DNA of 64,000 nt from Narthecium ossifragum (lineage: Eukaryota > Streptophyta > Magnoliopsida > Dioscoreales > Nartheciaceae): the NCBI GenBank assembly GCA_963920575.1, contig OY986970.1:27299869-27363868 (forward strand). The letters are read 5' to 3'. This document shows positions 50,101 to 61,346 of the stretch, piece after piece. Below the pieces are notes generated by a model, which was given only the letters and a program-made list of their open reading frames with translations, was not told where the DNA came from and did no database searches. Position 1 is the first letter of the stretch. Each line of letters starts with the position of its first letter. The translations under genes and the position numbers were made by a program.

Positions 50101-50512
50101 TGACAACCACGCATGGAAAATGCATTTATGCGTATGATGCTATTATTGTATGTGTGTTTGTTAAGTACGCGCACGAATTCTGCGCGTAGTTAACGACGCA
50201 TCTAATGCTTGAAGGACGACCAGTCTTCTCACCGGCTGACACCGCCGTACGCTGTGGCGAATCCTTGCTTGCCACGTGGAGGGGATTTAATGCGTTCCTT
50301 GGGTTTCAAATCAACAGATGGATTATTTTATTATTCGTACCATGCCACGTCATGTGACATGACATGCATGTATGTTCGGATGTGTGATTGTGAGGGTATA
50401 AGGGGAATTTTGTTGGCCAAGGGGTATCAGATTGCAAAGAATTAGGAGAGGGGTATCATATTGCTAAAATGAAACAATAGGGTATCAAATGGCAAAAAAT
50501 TCTTGGATCTTA

Positions 50513-50739
50513 TGTAATATACTAAACCAGAATAAGAGACCTTTTTTTCCGTGAAAATAAGCACGCTGTCATATGTAAGTCATAAGTCTTTTATTGTAAA
50601 AAGAAAACGTATATAACAATTTCTATTCTTATTACTTGACTGAAATATAAATATAAAAATCGATCCTTTCATATAAGCTTTTACATCCATGCCAGCTTCT
50701 CCATGCATGCTTCTCCGTACGAATGCCAGAGTCTTACCA
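50513..50739. other. Spacer between two related TIR elements
   Basis: AT-rich; it begins with the end of repeat R1 copy c. Nothing else recognised. Confidence 0.5.
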
Positions 50740-51084
50740 GTTATTTTTTGCCATTTGATACCTTTAATGTTTGCTTTTTGTGATCTAATATCCCATGGCT
50801 GTTTTTTTGCAACATCATACCCTTCAGCCCGTGAAATGACCAGCCTGCCCTTAGGTTTCACCATGATCAGATCATACATACATGCCATGCCAATCCATGT
50901 GTTGCCGTCAAAGTCAATGATGGCATTAATTCTCTAGGACGTGGCAAGCAACCAGTGTACGGTGGTGTCAGCGCGTGAGAAGACCTCCCGTGCGCTCGCA
51001 TTAAATGTGTTGTTAACTACGCGCAAAAATTCCCGCGCGTAGTTAACAAACGCGCATAAAAGACTAACAAATGCGTCTGACTGT

Positions 51085-51510
51085 GACCGCTTGTTTCTAC
51101 GTGCGGTTAGCTGAGTGCCTATGCGTAGTTAATTGAGTTTCTACACGTAGTTAAGTGGGTTCATGTGTGTGTTTCTATGTGCGGTTAGCTGAGTGTTTCT
51201 ACGCGTAGTTAAGTGGGTTCCTGTGTGTATTTCTATGTGCGGTTAGCTGAGTGTTTCTACGCGTAGTTAATTGAGTTTCTACGCGTAGTTAAGTGAGTTT
51301 ATACGCGTAGTTAAATGGGTTCATGTGTGTGTTTCTATGTGCAGTTAGCTGAGTGTTTCTACGCGTAGTTAATTGAGTTTATACGCGTAGTTTAAGTAGG
51401 TTCCTGTGTGTATTTCTATGTGCGGTTAGCTGAGTGTTTCTACTCGTAGTTAATTGAGTTTCTACACGTAGTTAAGTGGGTTCCTGTGTGTGTTTCTATG
51501 TGCGGTTAAG
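51085..51510. repeat. Tandem repeats GTGCGGTTAGCTGAGTGTTT / ACGCGTAGTTAAGTGGG
   Basis: Alternating units repeat with a higher-order period of about 65-110 bp. They are related to, but diverged from, the arrays at 46850-47033 and 49797-50100. Confidence 0.85.
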
Positions 51511-51550
51511 CCAGAAAAAGTTGAGTACTCGTTGTAAATAATACTCGTTA

Positions 51551-51844
51551 TTGCACATGGGTGGAGGTGGTGCAAATCTGGGGGAGAGGCAAGCTGCCAC
51601 AGTCGGACACTCATGGATGGAGGTGGTAACCTCTCCTCTTCTCCGGGAGGAAGAGATCTCTAAGCCCAACCTCCAGACCCTTGGACTGCACTTCAACGAC
51701 ACTATGCCGCTCCTTGTCCCATTCTCCTCACCCGCCTGCGGCCTCCCCGAGGGCTGCGAAGACTTTGCCTTCCGCCGTCGCCGCGGACCCGTTCGGCCTT
51801 CAAAAGTTATACGAAGGTATCCCGTCGGTGTTGGCTTGAGGAGA
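51551..51844 (+). pseudogene. GC-rich open frame in TIR element, probably a captured fragment
   Basis: A frame of 98 codons reads HSWMEVVTSPLLREEEISK, LQTLGLHFNDTMPLLVPF and GLPEGCEDFAFRRRR. Composition is GC-rich and protein-like, unlike the surrounding tandem repeats and the AT-rich ends, as in the other gene-capturing elements here. I do not recognise the family. The antisense frame is also open, so even the strand is uncertain. Confidence 0.35.
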
Positions 51845-52208
51845 TAGGGAGTAAGAGGAGATAGGGAGGAAGAGATGGCGGCGGAAAAAACCCATGCGAT
51901 GGGCGATAATGGTGAGAGAGCAGTCCATTTGCAGGAGAATGCAAACGCACGTAGAAACCCACATAACCATGCATAGAAATGACTCGTATGATGACATGTA
52001 TGATGCATGGCAAAAGTGAGGAGTATTCATGTCTTTTTTTTGGCTGAGGGTATGAAGCTGCAAAAAAACACGACAAGGGTATTAAAACGCTAAATGTGAA
52101 CATGAGGGGTATCATATCGCAAAAAATTCTATGAAGCTGCAAAAAAACACCACAAGGGTATTAGAACGCTAAATGTGAACGTGAGGGGTATCATATCGCA
52201 AAAAATTC

Positions 52209-52512
52209 CACTCTTGGGTGAATAGAGATATAATAGTTGGGGATGAGAATAAGGGGTGGATCGGCACGTACCGGACTAGGCCCACAGGGGCGGCGGCGAT
52301 TGAGCCATATGGGCTCGGCTGACTCGAACCCTCGTCGTAGTGCTGCTTCCAAAGTTCCACGTTGAGACACCTCTAAATAAGTATTAATGGACTGGACCGG
52401 CCTGCTAGATGGGCCTGGCTTGGTTGGACCACCACCTTTTAGCCATTGCCCTACTTTGGTTTGGCTTGATTGATATCCGGTGGTCCATCACGTGTCAAAT
52501 TAATATGCTCTA
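52209..52512. other. Spacer before the copia element
   Basis: No gene seen. It ends with CTCTA (52508-52512), the target duplication of the Ty1/copia element. Confidence 0.6.
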
Positions 52513-52529
52513 TGTTGCGCCGGAAGGCA

Positions 52530-54051
52530 TGATAAGACGTGAAAAGTGCACAAATCACCCTTTTAACTAGGTCTTTTTAGTCTCCGAGCAATGCTATTTT
52601 GATTGTCTTTTCCCCATTTCAGGCTTAAGGACCCTCAGCAAAGATTAGATCAAGTTTGGTGCTAAAACGAACAAATAAAGAACATGCTAGGAGCTAAGAG
52701 CAAAGGAGCAAAGATGGACCATCTTTAACATCAAAACTGTACATGCTCAGGAAGAACCAGATGATGTGCTATACATGGTTGGAAAGCTCTTGAAGTCTAG
52801 ATTTCAGAACTTTTTACGGTTCGTGATTTGGAGTTTCCTAGAGGAAGATATGCTATTTTTAGTACAGAGGTGAAGAAGAAGCAGTTACGGAAAACCAGAT
52901 CGATCTCATCCCAAAGGAGATCGATCTCCTTGGGCGCTGCGGGAAAAATAAAAGGAAATTGACTAATCCGACTTAGGATTTGTCTTAGGCTATAAGTAGC
53001 CTTCTTTGGGGGCGTTTTGGCAGCCTTCCATGGCCGAATTTTGTTGATCTCTTAGGGTTTCTTTTGGTTTCTTTTAGTTTCTTTTCCACAAATTAGGTTA
53101 GATCTTTGGTGGAAGATCCATGGGTGGAGCGCGGCGACAACCTTCATCGACGGATCTCCTTCCTAAGATGAGTAACTAAACCCTAACCTAGGGATTTCTA
53201 TGATATAATAAGGAATATTTCTAGGGTTTTCTATAGATTATGAGTTGTAAATCATACGTTTGATGATTGAATGGATTGTTTTTATGTTCTTATCTATTGG
53301 TGTGATTATTATTATATGTTAGATGAATGATTTGTTCCTAAATACCCTACATTTAGGTCTTGTGCATGTTAAGGCTTGAGATTAGAGATTCTCATCAAAC
53401 ATCCGTGCTAGGACCATGAATGTGAGGATTTCCTTCTCAAGATTAAGAACCTTGTAATGCTAGGACCATTACACATAATACTAGAACCATTATGACCGCT
53501 TCTTAATCCGTTATTCATCATTATTCGAGATTAGGGATTTCGTATGTGCTAGAACCACAATGCTAGTGCCAGAACCACTAGGTTAACTCTAATCCTTGAT
53601 ACATTCTATTAGGTGATCTCAAGGTGCCATAACCATCTTGATTATTTGCCAATATCCATTCTTGATATTAACCCCGACGTCTTCGTTGAGCGGTAGGACT
53701 TCTAGCCATTCACCTATTGACTATATGAAATCATCTAAGTTGATTTATCGGCTCTTATCTTAGGAATACCTAATAAGTTCTTTATTATTGATTAGCGTTC
53801 CTTGGCATTATCTTATCTATTAGTACTCTTTTCGTATTTGTTTAGTTCTAAATAAAAACCCAAAAGATTATCTTTTTCCCAACTCCTTGGCTAGGAATTA
53901 TACCTAGTATACGACTTAAACCATTAGTTCCCTGTGGATTCGACTCGGACTCATTACTATCTACCCATAAAGTAGTTAGTTAGTGATTCGGATTATAAAT
54001 TTCTAATTTTGGCGTACTTGTTAAGACTATGACACTTTTCAAGGCGTGTCA
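52530..54051 (+). mobile_element. Solo LTR A inside the copia 3' LTR
   Basis: It starts TGATAAGACGTG and ends GGCGTGTCA, with a 5-bp duplication AGGCA at 52525-52529 and 54052-54056. The 1522-bp body carries CCCTGTGGATTCGACTCGG near its right end, a feature of several Ty3-type plant LTRs. It aligns with LTR B at 54619-55854. Confidence 0.9.
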
Positions 54052-54056
54052 AGGCA

Positions 54057-54618
54057 CCCCCAATGCAATAATTCACCAACACACAAGGAAGAAAACAAAC
54101 ACACCAAAGAATAGAGGGAGAGAAATAGAAAACACACCAAGAACACAATGATTTACGTGGTTCGGCAATAGCCTACATCCACGAGCGGCACAGCGAGATC
54201 AATCCACTAATCAAGATGAAGGAGTACAAAGTAGGGCAAAAAGCCTCTCTCCAAAGGCTCTCAAGCTCTCTCCAAAACCCTATTAATTTCCTTACCCTCC
54301 AAAAGATCCAAGTTCGGAAAAGATCTGAACCCTCGGATTTCCCATCTGCAAATAAATGATCGATCATATGTGAGAGGAATGATCGATCATTTTTGTCCGA
54401 GCGTCCAGAGAATTGCTACATCCCGAAGATGATCGATCATCTATAGAGGAATGATCGATCATAGGACAACGTGCACTCTGTCACTTCTGGCTCCAATGAC
54501 GATAATCGATCATCACATATAGGGATGATCGATCATCTCAATTATACCTCTCTATCAGGAATAATGCATGTGATAATGATCGATCATCACACATAGACTG
54601 ATCGATCATTTCAACCAA
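54057..54618 (-). mobile_element. Copia 3' LTR remnant (main part)
   Basis: It matches the 5' LTR at 57526-58115 closely, including the iterated ATGATCGATCAT palindromes. It lacks a ~27-bp segment present at about 57764-57790 and the last ~98 bp of the LTR, where LTR B starts. Confidence 0.9.
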
Positions 54619-55854
54619 TGACTTTCTTTCTCAAAAGTGCAGAATTACCCCTTTTAACTAGGTCTTGTTAGTCTCCGAGCAATGCTATTTTGATTTTCTT
54701 TTCCCCATTTCAGGTTTAAGGACATTCAATGAAGATTAGATCATGTTTGGTGCTAAAACGAACAAATAAAGAACCTACGAAGTCAAAGGAGCAAAGGTGG
54801 GCCATCTTTGAAGATTAAACTGTACCTTCTTAGGAAGAACCACATGATGTGGTATATATGGTTGGAAAGCTCTTGAAGTCTAGATTCCAGAACTTTTTAC
54901 GGTTCGTGATTTGGAGTTTCCTAGATGAAGATATGCTATTTTTAGTACAAAGGCGCAGGAAAGAAGCTTCGAAAGAAGGAGATCAATCCGCTTCCCAAAG
55001 GGGATCGATCCCTTTGGCGCTGCGGGAAAAATAAAAGGAAACTGACTAATCCGAGTTAGGGTTTACCCTAGGCTATAAATAGCCTTCTTTAGGGGCGTTT
55101 TGACAGCCTTCTATGGCCGAATTTTCTTCATCTCTTAGGGTTTCTCTTAGTTTCTTTTCCACAAATTAGGTTAGATCTTTGGTGGAAGATCCATGGGTGA
55201 AGCGCGGCGACAACCTTCATCGACGGATCTCCTTCCTAAGATGAGTAACTAATCTCTAGCCTAGGTATTTCTATGATGTATTAGATAATCTTTCTAGGGA
55301 CTTTCATGGATCTGAGCATGTATTCTTTTAATGGTTTTTAATGGAATAATCTTTTATTGTCATATCTATTGGTAATATTTATTATAGTGAATGAATTGGA
55401 TGTTCTTTGTGCCCTAAATTCGGCATGTCTTGTCTCGGTTTTTCCGTGGTTTTACAGTCGGAATCTTTGAAAACTCAATCTTTGTTGAGCGGTAGGGGTT
55501 CTAGCCATTCACCTATCGACTAGTTAAAACCATTAATACTTTTTGAATTGCTTTTATCCTAAGAAGATCTAGTTTGTTCTTTATTACTGATTAGAAATCT
55601 CTTGGCCGTTTATGCTATTATCATTCGGTTTAGTTTAATATTAGTTAAGAGTAGTTTAAAAACAAAAAATCCTTTCCTTTCTCAATCTTTTCATTTAGAA
55701 CTATACGAGGTAATTAGACTTAACACTTCTTTTCCCTGTGAACCGACTCGGACTCATTGCTATCTACCCATAAAGTAGTTAGTTAGTGATTCGGATTATA
55801 AATTTGTAATTTTGGCGTTCTTGTTAAGGTAACGACACTTTTCAAGGTATGTCA
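54619..55854 (+). mobile_element. LTR B of the same family, with mismatched flanks
   Basis: It starts TGACTTTC and ends GGTATGTCA, and is 1236 bp. It shares with LTR A the AACTAGGTCTT, GAGCAATGCTATTTTGAT, GGTAGATCCATGGG-type and CTCGGACTCATT landmarks, but has an internal deletion. The left neighbour is copia LTR (ACCAA), the right neighbour copia integrase (TAGAC), so no target duplication is left. Confidence 0.85.
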
Positions 55855-57441
55855 TAGACCCAAACACTTCTAAAATAATCATCAACAAAAGAAACAAACC
55901 AATGCATACCTCCTAAAGATGTTGTCTTGGTAGGACCCCAAACATCTGTGTGTATATAATCCAAAATACCTTGAGTTTGATGAACTGCAGTACCAAACTT
56001 TACTCTGGTTTGCTTGCCCAAAACACAGTGCTCACAGAAACAGAGTTTGCATACCTTTGCTTCTTTCAAGAGACCTTGCTTCATCAATCCATTCAAGGCT
56101 TTTTCTCCTGCATGTCCCAATCACATATGCCATAGTCTTGAGGTATCTTCTATATCAGAATTTTGTGAAACAACTGCTGCTCCACCTGCTATAGTGCTTT
56201 CCTGTAGAAAATACAGATTTTTCCTTCTAATTCCTTTCATTACAACAAGAGCTCCCGAACTAACCTTAAGAACTCCACCTTTCATTGTAATTGTGAAGTT
56301 TTTAGATTCTAAAACACCCAATGATATGAGATTCTTCTTCAAATCCGGGACATGCCGAACTTCTGTTAACTCTGATTGTTCCATCATGCATCTCCAAACG
56401 GATTTTACCTATCCCTTTCGCCACACAGGCGTTATCATTGCCCATATAGACTACTCCACCATCCAGCTCCTCAAAGCTGGAAAACCAATTCCTATTCGGA
56501 CACATATGATAGGTGCAACCCGAATCCAAAATCCACTCGTCAGTGTCACAAACTAATGCTGAACCAGTCAAAGCTATATCTGAATCTTCATCATCTGAGT
56601 GTGCTATATTTGCTTTTGAATTGTTCTTGTCCTTGTTATTCATCAAAACTGGACAATCCTTCTTCCAATGCTCTTTATTATGACAGTAGGAACACTCATC
56701 CTTCGCATGAATTTTTCTTTCAGTCGATACACCTCTCGACTTCGATCGGAACTTGCCATGCTTATCAAATTTCTTCTTCTCTGATCTACCTCGCACCATC
56801 AAAGCTTCTGATCCTGAATCTCTATGAACCTGCTTGTCCAACTTCCGATACTCATTGTTTATCAATGCATTAGCAACATCTTCATACTTGACCTCACTTT
56901 TCCCATACAATAGAGTAGTAGTCAAGTGCTCATAAGAATCAGGTAACGAATTCAACAACAAAAGAGCTTTGTCTTCATCTAATATTTCAACTTCTAGGTT
57001 TTGTAGATCAGCAAGTATCTTATTATAATCATTCAGATGCTCGGACATGGAAGTACCTAATTTGTACTGGAACCGGAAAAGCTTCTTCTTCAGATAAAGC
57101 CTATTCTCAATGCTTTTTATCATAAACTTGTCCTCCAGTTTCTTCCACAATTCCTTTGCTGAAGTCTCCCTCATCACAAAATATTTCTGATCCCTTGACA
57201 AACAAAGCATGATATTACCACAAGCCAGACGATTTATTTTCTTCCAATTTTCATCTGATATCTTCTCGGGCTTCTCTTCCAATGTTATGTCTAGTTCTTG
57301 CTGGAGCAAGACATCCAAAACCTCACACTGCCACATACCAAAGTTAGTCCCATCAAATTTCTCTACCTCGAACTTGGTATTCGAAATTGTAGGTTTCGAC
57401 GACCCTGAAGGTGTCGACTTCGAAGACGAATCCTGAGACAT
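55855..57441 (-). pseudogene. Copia gag-pol remnant: gag, protease, start of integrase
   Basis: From a start at 57441 (MSQDSSSKSTPSG) the frame covers a gag domain (FEVEKFDGTNFGMWQ; SLPDSYEHLTTTLL), a CCHC knuckle (CSYCHNKEHWKKDC), and a protease with the active-site DSG (WILDSGCTYHMCPN). A frameshift near 56380 leads into the pre-integrase domain, which has a stop after RLWHM. The next block has the zinc-binding HxnCxxC pattern (CKLCFCEHCVLGKQTRVKFG) and the integrase start HTDVWGP, ending at VDDYFRSVWVY where LTR B begins. Reverse transcriptase and RNase H are absent. It is non-functional. Confidence 0.92.
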
Positions 57442-57506
57442 CTCCTCGATGTTGGATGGTGAATCAATTCCAATGCCAAGGTCTGAACCTGGGCTCTGAT
57501 ACCACT

Positions 57507-58213
57507 TGTTGCGCCGAAAGGCACCCCCAATGCAATAATTCACCAACACATAAGGAAGAAAACAAACACACCAAAGAATAGAGGGAGAGAAATAGAAAAC
57601 ACACCAAGAACACAAGGATTTACGTGGTTCGGCAATAGCCTACATCCACGGGCGGCACGGCGAGATCAATCCACTAATCAAGATGAAGGAGTACAAAGTA
57701 GGGCAAAAAGCCTCTCTCCAAAGGCTCTCAAGCTCTCTCCAAAACCCTATTAATTTCCTTACCCCTTAGGGTTACAAAACATCTATTTATACCCTCCAAA
57801 AGATCCAAGTTCGGAATAGATCTGAACCCTTGGATTTCCCATCTGCAAATAAATGATCGATCATATGTGAGAGGAATGATCGATCATTTTTGTCCGAGCG
57901 TCCAGAGAATTGCTACATCCCGAAGATGATCGATCATCTATAGAGGAATGATCGATCATAGGACAACGTGCTCTCTGTCACTTCTGGCTCCAATGACGAT
58001 GATCGATCATCACATATAGAGATGATCAATCATCATCTCAATTATATCTCTCTGTCAGGAATAATGCATGTGATAATGATCGATCATCACACATAGACTG
58101 ATCGATCATTTCAAAATAGGTTCTCTGTCCGGAGTAGATGCAATCATGCAAAGGATGATCGATATTATCATAAATGATCGATCATATGTTCAAAACCGAG
58201 CCAAAAGTCAACA
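57507..58213 (-). mobile_element. Copia 5' LTR with iterated ATGATCGATCAT palindromes
   Basis: A 707-bp LTR beginning TGTTG on either strand. Between 57853 and 58193 the 12-bp palindrome ATGATCGATCAT or a close variant occurs about ten times at irregular spacing. The start of the element, and so probably its promoter, lies in this part. Confidence 0.92.
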
Positions 58214-58218
58214 CTCTA

Positions 58219-59631
58219 GTGATGACTGATGACCGACACGAATTCCACTTCATCGTATTTGTGAACATTTGAAAGTCACAAGCGCAGATATATTTATGAG
58301 AAAGAAATGAATTTATAAATTTAAATCATATTCTAATAAGAAGTGGCCAGTATACATATATGTGCGGCAAAAGTAGAGCAACTTATTTTTATTCTTTGAT
58401 GAGTTTAGCCGATTATTCCAGCTTATGAGTCAGGAGAAAATACTCTGCATACATATTTCTAAAGAGAGCTATGAAAGAATACACACCGACGCAATACATG
58501 AGAGGAGGGCCACCCCTGATAACTTGCTACTACGTTGTGATCTTTACATGGAAGGTCACGAGTCCTATCACTGCAAATTGCACCCAATAGATAGTAATTT
58601 AAATATAACAAGAGAGCATGAAACTAAGAATTAAAAGAGATCCATTTAAAATCAAACTTAGCTTTCACATATGAACAAACGTGCATCTATGTCCTTTTCT
58701 CTCTTTTTTCTTTTTGTTTTTTGTTTTTTGTTTTTGACAGAATGCCTGATGTATGAGTAGCAGCAGCCACTTCTTTCTCTTTGCTAGACAGCGTACCGTT
58801 TGGAGGAGCTTCTTCGACAGGTCACATGTGCAGATCGACAACGGAGAGCCACATGAGTTAAAGATTCGATTATCTAGTCGATCGAAAACATTGGATTAAT
58901 GACCGGATAGATCCCATTTGTTTGATGCAACTTGAAACACGTGCATGGCCTCTAGATCACACACAGAAAGTTTGGTCCTTATATAGTTTCTAGATCTGTA
59001 CTCGTGTGTTGTGAACATAGAGGACGACGATAGGGTCAACTAGCAATTTAGCTTGCCAGACAAGACCCGTCAATCAAACCATCCTAGCTCGTAGGATACA
59101 ATAATGGGCGACGGAACATGACATCCTATCATTTCTGAGGAAATTAAGAAGATTGTCTTGCTGGTCTTTAAAGACTCCAAGTCTCCAAACAATCTTACTC
59201 ACTACCGATGGAAAAGGTTTACATATATATCCACCTCTCACGTGATTTTATTTTAATTATATAATATATTCGGACTTAACTTGAGTCGGACATTCCTATT
59301 CATCCGATAGGAGATACATATGATAGTGAAAAAAAAAAACAATTTATCCGTAAATAATACAGAGAAGCTATGAGATATGCCTGTTTGTTCTTTCTCTTTT
59401 GATTTTGTTTTGTGTGTTCATTTTCCGAAACTAAAACCCATGTTAGTGCCCCCAAAAAGCTATGGTTCGGCATAAATAAACAAATAAACTTATATATTCC
59501 TTTTAATAACATATAATTTCATAATTCATATATAGATTGCACAAAATCCATGAAGCTAGCAGAGGAGCAGAAAGGTATCTATATGGTAACAACATGCATG
59601 ATAGTGTAATAGTGTATCCATCTCTGCCTCC
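58219..59631. other. Intergenic region downstream of the SABATH gene
   Basis: No gene found. A weak copy of repeat R1 lies at 59230-59330 (ATTCGGACTTAACTTGAGTC, CATCCGATAGGAG). The rest is AT-rich with short chance frames. Confidence 0.5.
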
Positions 59632-59637
59632 TTTATT
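59632..59637 (-). terminator. Putative poly(A) signal AATAAA of the SABATH gene
   Basis: AATAAA on the minus strand, 29-34 nt after the TAA stop. It is closer than usual for plant 3' UTRs, so a farther signal may also be used. Confidence 0.35.
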
Positions 59638-59665
59638 CACAGAATTACATATATGCTCCTGATAA

Positions 59666-60162
59666 TTACTCATCATTTCTCATCAGAGAAATGGCCAGAT
59701 AATTAATAGCATAAGGACCTTCTGCTAGGTTTCCAGACACATGCTCCTCCAACAGCTCGAATACTTTGTCACTCGCTGCTTCTCCGAAATGAGCAGAAAC
59801 GATCGATTCTGCTATGGCTCTTATATGATTGGCCAGAGCCTTCGCAGTGGTGGTATTATTGTAGCAATCAGTACCCAATTCATCAATCTCATAATCATAA
59901 TCATTTATAGAAGAGCTAGAGATGAATTGCTTCTCTTTTAGTTGTTTGATGTGAAATGAACCTTCTACTTCTATGACGTCTTTCATTTCTTCCGCTGAAG
60001 GCGCATAAAATGGTAGATTGAAGGAGTCCATCTTCTCCTCGTTGACGAGGCCCTGTAATATATAATTAGTGAAACACAATTAACACACTTTCATGACTCG
60101 ACTTCTTATTAGAACACACACTCACACACACACACACACATATGAGGCAATCTAAATCTATC

Positions 60163-60199
<37 letters not shown>

Positions 60200-61303
60200 G
60201 AAAGAGATCGATCATGATAAATACCATTGAGACCATGTTGTTCAGAGCCTGAGCTAAATAATTCCAAGCATCACAACATTCTTCGGCGAATGGATCTTTG
60301 GTTCTCCTGGATACCAAGGTGATCAACATTCTCCCACCGGGTGCTAACTCTGATGATCGAAACTTGAGAAAAGATGTGAAGTCTCTCTGAAATTGTCCGA
60401 CATATGCTTCGTAGACTGGAAGAGGACTTGTTTTACTTAGACATATATTGCCCTTGTTCATATTCTCGAGTCCCTGAGGAGTCTGCATGCATGCGTTAAC
60501 CAGTTGCCAAAATACATGAAAGACAAATATGAATCCCAATCCCTACTCGTCCCATACCACATATTGTTAGCCGTAAAAATACACCACGTCACGAGGACGT
60601 TTGATTAATTTTTTCAGAAAGCGTCATTCCTTAGTTTTGGATGATCAATATACATGTTCTATCTAATTGCAATTTCATAAATAAGTTGAAATAAATAAAT
60701 CGTCCATCATCTTTGGCTATAAATACCGACGACCAAGTATTTAATCCATAACTTTTTCGTTCGGTCTCCAAACTAGGCAATTCTTATACCACAGGAGAGA
60801 AGGTCGCTGTTTACAAGATTTTAATATTCCAGCGTTTTGGAGGCCAAATGTACGTAGGAAGTTGGATGGCAAAATGATAAATATCAGGATGAATTCTAAA
60901 TCATTTAATTAGAACCATCATGCTGAACGATTAAAACATTCTGAACACTTAAATTAAACAAGCAATTTGGATAACCATACACAGCCTTTAGGAAATTAAA
61001 ATGCAAATTTTGGCATGTTAGCTAGTAGGATGCTTTTGTCACCGAGTTGATCTCAATTATTTCGCACGGGAGCTAATCATCAGAAGCAAACGTAAGTGTC
61101 TTAGGAAATTAATTAAGATACACGTATACACCTGTTAGCTAGCTAGCTAGCTTCAAGAGGATCTATAAGCTAGCTAGTTATATCCGGAAGATATATCAAA
61201 AGACCCCAGCTAGGGATATATACATCTGATATTTTGAAGATTAATTAAAAGGAGATCGAGAGATAAAATTCGGAACCCTTTGAGGGAATTAATTAAGATC
61301 ATG

Positions 61304-61346
<43 letters not shown>

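Larger units (their letters stand above)
46451..50502. mobile_element. TIR element (MULE-like) with iterated end modules
   Basis: The tips are GAATTTTTTGTCATCTGATA and its near mirror on the right. A perfect 10-bp duplication TTGGATCTTA lies at 46441-46450 and 50503-50512, in the range for Mutator-like elements. Each end holds three ~32-bp modules that each finish in ATACCC(C). Inside are a perfect hairpin (46739-46774) and ~22-bp tandem repeats around GCGTAGTTAAGTGAG. A solo LTR (47034-49796) lies within those repeats. No transposase. Without the LTR the element would be about 1.28 kb. Confidence 0.88.
50740..52208. mobile_element. Second TIR element of the same family, with unknown open frame
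   Basis: The left end (TTTTTTGCCATTTGATACC, then TGTTTGCTTTTTGTGATCTA) is nearly the same as that of the 46451 element for about 300 bp, including the 13-bp hairpin (51012-51047). The right end is a module array finishing GGGTATCATATCGCAAAAAA. That end is duplicated: two copies of ~72 bp finish near 52129 and 52208. I found no convincing target duplication, so the outer limits are approximate. Confidence 0.75.
52513..58213 (-). mobile_element. Ty1/copia retrotransposon, broken by two foreign LTRs
   Basis: Minus-strand element with a 5' LTR at 58213-57507, primer site TGGTATCAGAGC (57504-57493, initiator-Met type), a gag-pol remnant to 55855, and a 3' LTR remnant 54618-52513. The 5-bp duplication CTCTA flanks the whole (52508-52512 and 58214-58218). 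The LTR tips are TGTTG...CAACA. Two LTRs of another family lie inside: one at 52530-54051 near the 3' LTR tip with duplication AGGCA, and one at 54619-55854 without matching flanks. The second marks the loss of late integrase, reverse transcriptase and RNase H. Confidence 0.93.

Noticed and set aside
52540..55854. LTRs A and B as the two ends of one retrotransposon
   Set aside because: Only 567 bp of copia LTR lies between them and LTR A has its own complete duplication AGGCA, so A is a separate solo LTR.
57853..58193. CRISPR-like array from repeated ATGATCGATCAT
   Set aside because: The units are short palindromes at irregular spacing within a plant retrotransposon LTR, not repeats with regular spacers.
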